This document shows positions 33,401-40,792 of a DNA stretch of 40,792 nucleotides, piece after piece (positions within the stretch are counted from its first letter, which is position 1; each line of letters starts with the position of its first letter). This DNA comes from Chlamydomonas sphaeroides (lineage: Eukaryota; Chlorophyta; Chlorophyceae; Chlamydomonadales; Chlamydomonadaceae). Location: assembly GCA_001662425.1 (NCBI GenBank), contig BDDC01000070.1, forward strand, positions 80,193 to 120,984. Reading direction: 5' to 3'. Under the pieces are notes generated by a model. That model was given only the letters and a program-made list of their open reading frames with translations. It was not told the DNA's origin and searched no databases. The position numbers and the translations under genes are program-made.

Positions 33401-36400
33401 AGCGGCCGAAACCCAGGTTCCGGCCAGGGGCGCCATGAAGCGCGTCGTCAGTGCTGCACTTCACGCCATTGTCGGGCAGCCGCTGCTCACACATGCATGC
33501 GCACGGGAGTTGCCCTGCTCTTGGCCGCCAAGGCTGCCCTGCTCCACCCAACAGGCTGCGCACCACGGGACGCTGTGCAAGCAGATCCGGGACACAGCAG
33601 TCTCGGAGCTGCAGGTGGGGCGCTTTCCAGTCCATGGATAGCCCAAGCAAGGCAGGTGGCTGCTGAGCACTGCGCTTGCGCTCACTGACCGACCATACGC
33701 TGGCCCGCCAGGAACACGTGGTGGCGTGCACCCCCCGAGTCGAGTTCCGCCTTCGCCAGACGGCGGGCTCTGGCGCCGGCGGCGCCGCGGCGAGCGCCCT
33801 ACAACCCTTTCGTGTGCGCCGCTCATGCTCGGGTCGCAGTTCAATCCTGCGAGAAAGACGTCTTGAAATGCATGCCAGAAAGCTAACATCTACCGCTCTC
33901 GGGTCCCCCAATCCCACAGGACCTGACCGACCTGCTTCGCAGCGTGCTGGCCTCATCCAGCTCGCCGCCCGACGCTGCCGGCCGCGTGTCCAGCGCCGCC
34001 GGCATCTGGGTGTTCGTGTGCCTGCAGCTGGCCGCAGTCAACCCACCGCTCAAGGTGGGCAGTGTTTGCGACAAGATCGCACTCGTTTGGAATTAGTGCA
34101 AGAGGTCCGGTATCTGACGACGCCATCATCGCCGCACCCTTACGTGTTCTCCCTTGCCTGTACAGGCGGCCAAGGTTTTGCAGTACGCGGAAGACACGAG
34201 GTACCTGGATGTTCTCCAGAAGGTGCGTAGTGTACGGCAAGCGGACACGCATCGGCTTACCGTTGTGAAATTCGCGAGGAGCTGTAACGCCGGTCGCCGT
34301 GTCGGCTCACACGGCAATTATCCACCCACCTAGACACCGGTCATTGGATTTGCTACCCGCCAACGTCCAGCCCATGCATGCCGCCTGTCTGGCCTCCCGC
34401 GTTGCAGTCCCTGGACGCCGCTCGGCTGCTGCACGAGAGCCCGCTGCTGCACAGCGCCGCTGCCGACCTGCGGCCCGGCCTGCAGTACCTGCTTGAGCCA
34501 CTGCTGTCGGCGGCAGTGGCAGCGCTGGGCACCGGCCGCCTGGAGTGCGTAACGGCTGCGCTGGCGGCCATGCAGGTAAGGGCGTTGTTCCAGCGCCGAA
34601 GCCGTTTGGGATGAAGGCCTTGGCCCTGACGCCACCGGCCCCCCTTCCCAGGGCCTGCACTGGCTGCTGCCCGCCCGCGGTGAGGCCTACCGGGAGGCGA
34701 CCGGCGCCAATCCCTCTCGCCGCGCCACCGCGGAGAGCATCGCCGGCTCTCAGCGCGGCGCTGGCGGCCGCCGGCTTGCCTCCGCGGCCTCGGTCGGCCA
34801 GGAGCTACCGCAGCGCTGCAGCGAGCTGGTGCTCGACTGCATCCGCCAGCTGCTGGCGCCGCTCGTGCAGGTGCGCGCAGCCCGTGTTGCAAGCTGTGTG
34901 GGTGTAGCGCGTCCATGTGGCCGTGTCGGACAGGTTAGTCCAATAATGAAGCGCGTGCGTCCCTCTGCCCCTTGCAGGCGCCGCTGACGCAAAGCACCGG
35001 CTTTGCCGGCTTCCCGCGCGTGGGCAGCTATGCTCAGGATCCCGCCATCGCGGGCAGCGCCCCATCCGCCTCGGGCCCCGTCAGTACCGCTGGCGCCACG
35101 GGGGGCAGCGGCCTGCGCTCGCGTGCTGCCAGCGGCAACAGCCTGCTCAAGGCCGTGAGCTCGGCTATGCGCCCGGGCGAGTTGGCCGGCGCATCCAGCC
35201 GCGGCACGACACCCGAGCGACTGCGGCCCGAGCTGTCCGGGCCTGACGACGGCGGCCTGCTGCAGCCGCAAGGCAGCGGCTCGGGCGCAGCGGGGGCGCT
35301 GTCACGCGATGGAACGCGCGGCGCGGCAGATTCTGGCGTGTCACGCGAGGCTAGCTCCCGTACCTTGCGCGACGGCGGTGCAGGCGCGGCTGGGGTGGGG
35401 CCCCAGGATGTGACGCAGCTGGCCGCGCGGCTGCTGCCTCTGGCCCTGGCGCTGGACAGCGGCAGGTGCGAAGGCAAACGTCACGAGCTGACTCATCGCG
35501 CAGCGCCTTGATCATCATGGATTGTGCATGCTGGGCTCAAGATACTGGTCTGCTGCCGCAGCCCTAGCCGTCCACTCCTCACGCCTGATCGGGCGCTACT
35601 TGCCGCCCTTGTGCCCTGACACAGGATGCTGGTGGTGGACGCAATGACCGGCCTTACGGCCAGCACTGGCGGCGCCAGCGACTCCCTGGTGGAGGCAGTG
35701 CAGCTATGCCGCGGACAGCTGCTGGGCCTGGTGTGCGATAGCTTCGCGCAGCTGCTGGCCAACACCGCGGCGGCAGTTAGTCAGGTGGGCTCCCCGCTGA
35801 TGTGCATCTCTCTGCAGCAACATCGCGTGCCACTTGGCGCATGAGTTGACGCACCATGTGCACGTGTCCTTTGCTTGAGGCTACAGCGGGCTGATCGCCC
35901 TGCACCTTTCATGAGGCGGCGCCTTGCTGACTGTCACCCCCAACCAAAAGAATGCTCCGCGTGAGCACCATATGCCCTGTGCCCGACCGCACCCAAACCC
36001 ATCCGCAGGCGCCTATGCCGATGCCGTCCGTGCAGCTGGCCCCGCTGCGGCGCTTCACCGAGCTGGTGTCGTGCCTGCAGCCGCACCTGGCCACGGAGCT
36101 GCTGCCCGAGATGGCGCGGATGCTGCTGCAACAGGCCTCTACGCCCACGCTGCAGGTGCGGCGCCTTGGCCCATCGCATGGCCAGGCCGACTTGGTCGCC
36201 ATTCCCATTTGCCACGACCCTTACCATGCCTGGAATGGATTTCCATGGTGCAGACCATCGGCCTCGAGTCACTGGTGCTTGCCAGGGCCCGCGGGCCGGC
36301 GCCGGCACCTTCCACGGCAGTCGAGGTCGCCCCCTCTCTGGGGCCACACGGCGCCTTGCTGCAGCCCGCTCCCAGCCTCGGCAGCGGCCCGTCCTTCGGT

Positions 36401-38887
36401 GGCGCATCTGCGGGGCCGATGGCGCGATCCTTCCTGGCGCCGCAGCACCAGCCAGGCAGCCGCTACGCGTCAGGTAGGCGCCTTGGGGTAGCGCAGCCGT
36501 TTAAGCACGGTAACTCTGCTTGCGACTGGCCTGGCCAACCCATAATCGTCTCCCGGCCTCTTTGCGCTGTGCAGCCGGCGGTGACTCGGAGCGCTTCGGC
36601 ATGGGCCCCCTCATGTCCGCGCTATCAACAAGTGCGAGCACTGGCGGCGCCGGCTGGAGCAGTGGTGGAGCTTCCGGCGCGGGCAGCGGGCCGGGCGGTT
36701 CCAGCAGCCCCTCGGTCCTCCGCGCACTGCACAGCTGGCTGTGGTCGGTCCTGGTCGCGGATGACCGGCGGCTGGGCGTGTATTATGACACCGAGGCGGG
36801 GGCCTTTAGCGCTCCTGCGGCCCGGGGCTTGGCTGCGGCAACCAGTGTGCGGGAGCTGGCGCTGGTCTTTGAGGTGCGGGAGCTGGCAGGCTTAAGCTCC
36901 TCACTGGGCTTGTTGTAGGGTTTAGTGCTGGATTATGATGGCCAGGCGCACATGATACCTGTCCCCCCACCGCTAGATTGTTGGCCCGCGCGCTCAACAT
37001 GTGGCTGATGACCCTGGTCCGTCATGCCTCGTTTCTGCCGCCCCGCAGCTGTTCGGTCCGTGCGCCGCCTCCGACCTGGTCCGGGGCTGCGACCAGACCC
37101 TCCACATCTGCCTGCGCCACCTGCAGGTACGATGCGAGCATAGGAGGGGCACTTGGCTCCAGCTGGGACTGTTGTACCCGACAGCGGCGTCCCCTGCCTG
37201 CCGGCCTCGCCATTCCTAACATGGCGAGCTCATGATGAATCTCATCCCCTCCCCGCAGGCTGCCCTGGACGCCAACGCCGGCCCGCTGCAAGAGCTCCTC
37301 GACGCCTGCCGCCTGCCACTCTCCAACCGGGCTGCCGCTGCCCAGAACGCCCTTGCCCGTCTCACGCACGTCTCACTGCCGCCGCCTGCCTCTGCCTCTG
37401 GCAGCGGCAGTGCACCCGTGTGCCTGGCCGACACCGTGCTGCGGCTGGGTCGCTGCCTGGCCCTGCGCCTGCAGCTGGGCCGGGCTGCGGCTGCTGCTGC
37501 CGAGCGCTGCGCCGACTTCGCAGTCCTGGCGCTGCGTGAGCTGGCGGCGCCCGTGGCGGTGGGATCGCGGCAATCAGAGGCCGCGGCCGGGTACTGTGGC
37601 TCTGAGGCGGCGGACGCGGCGGACCGGAGGGAGTGGGGAGAGCTGTTGCGCCTGGCGAGCGGCACCACTGGCGGAGGCGGTGGGGTGGCGCTGCTGCCGG
37701 CGCGGGACGATGCGCTGCTGACGGCCATACTCACAGGTACGCCCTTTTTGGCATTTGGACACGAGCTCTTGATGGCTAAGGGTGCAGTAGAGACGTTACT
37801 GATTTGCCCGGCCAACTGCCTGCCTGGCTCTCCCTCCACCTATCGCAGCGCTGATGCCCAACTTGGAGTCAGCACAGCGCTGGCACCGCCTGCCCGCGCT
37901 GCTGGCAGCCGTACTGGCCGCGCCGCAGTGGGCCGCCGGTGCCGCGGCTGGGACGAGCGGCACCGCCATGCCGCCCTCCCGCAGCCGCTCGGGCTCCAGC
38001 GCCGGCAGCCGCAGCGGTGCCGCTCCGCCTCCCGGCCCAGCCGCTCCCGCCGGCTGGCTCAGCTCGCCCGGCAGCCCACAGCCCCAGGCCGCGCTGCTCA
38101 GTCTGGTCACAACGGCCGCGTTGTCGACCGCCCTCAGCGGCCAGGCCGCGATGGCGCAGGTGTGTCCCATGCTCCCTGGCAATGGGTTACGTATGCTAGT
38201 ATGAGGTCGTGCCCGCCGTACACAATCCCTTCGTGTCCATGACACCCTTTGCTGTCCCCTACCTTGCTTTCCCTCCCTAACACAGGTCCTGCACCCTGCC
38301 GCCGGGCCCTTCCTGCTGGGCTGTGCCTCCCCCGCCGCCGCCGCGCTGTGCGCCTTCCAGCGCACCACCCTGGCGCTGCTGCAGGCGCAGGCGGGGTCGG
38401 GCGCCATCGGCCCGGCTGCAGTGGCGGCTAGGCAGCAGGCGCTGGCGGCAGTGGACCAGGTGCGGCATGTGACTGCGCAACGTATCATGTTTATCATGGG
38501 CTCGCCGGCACAAAGCGGGCTCCCTTGGCCGCTCCATGCCTCCCAACTCTCCGCCCTTCCCCATCCCCATGTCAGGCTCCCTTGCTGCTGGGCTACAGCT
38601 ATGTCGCCCTGGACACAGACCGGGTGCCGCCTGCGGAGGCGTCCGGAGAGGTAGCCACGCTTGGCGCCTCCACGGAGGGTGGGCTGAGCTGGTGGGCCGT
38701 GGGCGGAGGGGCGGACGTGCGTGCCAGTGGCGGGACACCGCACAAGCGCGGTGGCAGCGCGGCGGTGGCGGCGATGGTGGCTGAGGCTGCGGAACCATCG
38801 ATGGCCGATGGCCGGTGGTCGGGAGGGCTGGAGACGTGGCGTCCAGTGGCCCGGCTTGCGCCGCTGCTGATGGGGCAGGTCGGCTGA
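30406..38887 (+). CDS. NAP1: NAP1/HEM family protein, SCAR/WAVE complex subunit
   Basis: Nck-associated protein 1 binds the SCAR/WAVE complex that activates Arp2/3 actin nucleation. Exons: 30406-30573, 30658-30699, 30843-30917, 31067-31138, 31266-31370, 31482-31625, 31780-32102, 32261-32416, 32609-32762, 32843-32928, 33103-33250, 33340-33384, 33555-33614, (unresolved), 33920-34054, 34166-34222, 34408-34575, 34652-34870, 34978-35465, 35625-35784, 36009-36155, 36254-36473, 36575-36873, 37049-37126, 37259-37736, 37849-38159, 38286-38459, 38576-38887; ~1607 residues. Family evidence: the LLGFVVFPSLLR...YKDRL block (~285-315) and QHRMWRIFLAGQLRAIQ followed by PAKLDMLLAALSLAREELLW (~393-440), matching plant NAP1 in order and spacing. 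Residues ~720-880 and ~985-1110 are Ser/Gly/Ala-rich inserts that make it longer than plant NAP1 (~1400). The exon at 30843 ends in a GC donor. Family call is confident; one exon near 33.7 kb is unsettled. Confidence 0.85.
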
Positions 38888-40061
38888 GAGCCAACGATGT
38901 GGGTCGGAGCTTGTGGGGGCCTCCCGAGTGGGGAGGGGCGGATGCAACACGGCAATGTCGGATTCATCGGAGACACAGGCCATGGCAAGGCCCTGCGGCC
39001 GGCCCTGCCGCTGGTATGCGATGGCAGGTGGAAGTGCTGCCGTCATGCGTGTATGTGATGGGCACTGCGCTACCGCAGCGCGGGTCTCGGGTGCGTAATA
39101 TATGGCTCCCTGTGCCAGTTGAGGTTGCAACGCCACATCTGCCGCTGGTACTGAAACGCCCTTCCCCCCGCCGCCAGCACGCTACTCCTGCGGTCAGCCT
39201 TAGTGATTCGACCTTGGTTGCAGAGTAGCCGCCGGTGGGCAGCCAGAGTCCCGACCCGCCTGCAAGGACCTCACACTCCTGACCAATGAAACCCCACCGC
39301 GGTTGCGGTGGGCAAGGGGCGCGGTATGTTTGATTTTGGACTTCATCGGACCGATTCGTTTTGTTCCTTCGTTCGCGTGGCAGTTTCTCGATCGCGTTGC
39401 TGGGAGATAGGGGCTGGGCAAAGCTGGCAAAAGCGGATCGCCTGCTGCCAGCAGCGTGGCTAACGTGGCCCAAGCGCGCGCCCTTCCTGACCCGAGCCGG
39501 ATCCGCGTATCAGGTCACCGTCACGGCTAGGGATGCTATCTTCAGCGCGCGGGACCGATGGGGCCATCGGTCGGCCCCTGTCATCCCAGGGCCTCCTGAC
39601 CGATCCATGGCATCGGTCGAGGGCCGCTTTGTAGGCCCCTGACCGATGGCAATGTACTGGCGACCAAACCCCTCAGCCCTCCAACCGCCCCAACGCCCCC
39701 CGCTGGCACGTCCGTAACCCATGGGGTGGCTGGCTCCATGGGTAGCATGGGCGCGTGCCTTCACGCCTTTGCCTTTCTTGCAAGCAGTAGAAGGCGTCAC
39801 ACGCGGCAGGGTCCATCGGTCGAGGCCGCTGGTGCCTTTAAACAACCGATTCATGGCATCGGTCCGACCCCGCCCGGGCGCCCTTCGCTTCCTTCCATTA
39901 ATGGATACTCATCGCTCGGGGCCTCAGAGGACCAGTCGTCCCATTGGTCTCATCAGTCTCATTTGTCAAAATAGCACCCCTCGTCACGGCTTTGCTCACA
40001 GAGTCACGGTTCCCTCAAAACCGCGCCCGCTCCTTGCGGGTCCCCAACCGCAGGCTCCAGC
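38888..40061. other. NAP1 3' region and repeat-containing intergenic DNA
   Basis: Holds the NAP1 3' UTR (no TGTAA seen; GCGTAA near 39095 is the nearest variant) and a run of palindromic CCGAT/ATCGG repeats from about 39540. No supported coding region. A 446-residue minus-strand open frame (37796-39136) is the antisense of NAP1 exons and was not accepted. Confidence 0.5.
39548..39870. repeat. Cluster of short palindromes, ACCGATnCATGGCATCGGT type
   Basis: At least three near-perfect palindromes built from GACCGAT and ATCGGTC arms: near 39553-39573 (GACCGATGGGGCCATCGGTC), near 39598-39619 (arms flanking CCATGG) and near 39848-39869 (CCGATTCATGGCATCGGTC). Single arms lie near 39640 and 39811. 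The sequence between copies is also related (GAGGGCCGCTTTGTAGGCCC versus GAGGCCGCTGGTGCC). Confidence 0.6.
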
Positions 40062-40645
40062 CCAAGCCCGCCTGCGCACCGCCGCGGGGCCCGCCTGTGG
40101 CGGTATGAAGTAATGCGGCAGGGCGTGGTTTAGTTGGAACGCCCGGGTAGGTGGGGACATCAAAGCCGCTTCTGTACGCATGTGCAGCCCACGGCCCCCA
40201 CCCCACCTGCTCGGCGCGCCGTCGCAGCTCGTCTGCTGCCGTGAGCAGCGCCTCCCGGTGGGCCGGCGCCACCCTCGACTCGCCCGCGCTGTTCTTGATG
40301 CCGGTGGCCGCCATGGTCTCATCCACCAGGTCGAGGTCGTGGGGGCTCAGCTCAAGCAGCAGCGGCAGCGCTGGGGCAGGGCGGGCAGGTGGAGATGGAG
40401 GCGGAGCAGGCGGGGCACGTCAGACTGCCAGTAGCAGTAAGGCGACCCAGCCCCAGGTGGCTTAGGTGGCAGCGGCACCCGCCCCTGCCGACTCACTGTC
40501 TAGGCCGGTGCGCTCAAAGGCCTCGATGTATTGGCACAGCGGGTCGTCCGCCGGCCGGTCTTCATCCAGCTGCTCCAGCCACTCGGCCGCAGAGCCGGGC
40601 AGGCGGTTGGTCGGCGGAGGCCGCTTGCGGGAGACGGACGATGCG
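40062..40645 (-). pseudogene. Inverted partial copy of the LRR gene (three exon regions)
   Basis: Minus strand. It matches the LRR gene at 8519 to ~9150: exon e' 40645-40497 (SRKRPPPTNRLPGSAAEW), a shorter but clearly homologous intron, exon f' 40370-40207 (164 bp, same length as its counterpart), a partly diverged intron, and the start of exon g' at 40094 (GPAAVRRRAW). Splice sites are conserved. In exon e' most differences are at third codon positions; exon f' has Ser-to-Ala and Asn-to-Ile changes. Beyond GPAAVRRRAW the match ends and the frame soon meets a stop, so its 3' end is lost. Its 5' side continues toward the window end without an obvious match and may extend beyond the window as a second gene copy. 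Confidence 0.85.
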
Positions 40646-40774
40646 CAGGGCTGTGGCGGGCGGCAGCGTATATAGGAGGAATGCATTGGCGGAGCCAGGC
40701 GCCGGTTGACGCGTATTGTTGGTCGGTGCTGCACATGCAGCTGCTGGATGGGGTAGACGGGGCAGCGCCAACGC

Positions 40775-40789
40775 GGGGGGGGGGGGGGG
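40775..40789. repeat. Poly-G run (15 G)
   Basis: Homopolymer close to the window end, 3 bp before the last base. Such runs often mark difficult assembly points. Confidence 0.9.
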
Positions 40790-40792
40790 TCA

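Noticed and set aside
33417..33614. Longer NAP1 exon starting at 33417 (VPARGAMKRVVSAALHAIVG)
   Set aside because: It would leave an intron of only 32 bp; the acceptor at 33554 gives a normal 170-bp intron in phase.
37796..39136. 446-codon minus-strand open frame
   Set aside because: Antisense to the last NAP1 exons, which join in phase and match the family order on the plus strand.

Overview
The window looks like nuclear DNA of a volvocine green alga (Chlamydomonas/Volvox/Gonium relatives). It is GC-rich and intron-dense: almost every coding block is 40-500 bp long, bounded by GT/GC...AG sites and joined in consistent phase. TGTAA, the green-algal poly(A) signal, follows several genes, and the recognisable proteins are plant-type. 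No bacterial operons, CRISPR arrays or rRNA genes were seen. A run of N at 13254-13724 shows this is a draft assembly. Species cannot be fixed by eye.

Layout: (1) 156-3755 (+), the last 11 exons of an unrecognised helical/coiled-coil protein with a Gly/Arg/His-rich tail, cut by the window start. (2) 6999-9923 (+), the C-terminal part of a leucine-rich-repeat (LRR) protein. (3) About 12.5-14.3 kb (+), an unrecognised gene broken by ATCGAT-rich repeats and the gap. (4) 15803-16343 (-), a fragment copied from the NAP1 gene at 38 kb. (5) 17180-19397 (+), a plastid beta-carotene 3-hydroxylase (CHYB) with all ten histidines. (6) 21851-26217 (+), a class II histone deacetylase with a complete catalytic site. 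(7) 27328-29844 (-), an 8-exon gene for a protein with a GSN motif, possibly of gamma-glutamylcyclotransferase (GGCT) type. (8) 30406-38887 (+), a large gene of at least 27 exons for NAP1/HEM, the Nck-associated subunit of the SCAR/WAVE actin-regulating complex. (9) 40062-40645 (-), a diverged copy of three exon regions of the LRR gene.

The most striking structure is a nested inverted duplication. LRR-gene exons at 8.5-9.15 kb recur inverted at 40.06-40.65 kb, and NAP1 exons at 37.98-38.51 kb recur inverted at 15.80-16.34 kb. Both copies keep introns. In both places LRR-gene and NAP1 sequence face each other 3' end to 3' end. This fits one inverted duplication of a convergent gene pair in which one arm kept the LRR gene plus a NAP1 remnant and the other kept NAP1 plus an LRR-gene copy. 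A scaffolding or haplotype artefact is the main alternative.

The genes do not form one pathway. CHYB makes zeaxanthin in the plastid, the deacetylase acts on lysines in chromatin or other proteins, NAP1 acts on actin, and the rest are uncharacterised. NAP1 and the GSN gene are divergent and share a 560-bp intergenic region with two TATA-like sites.
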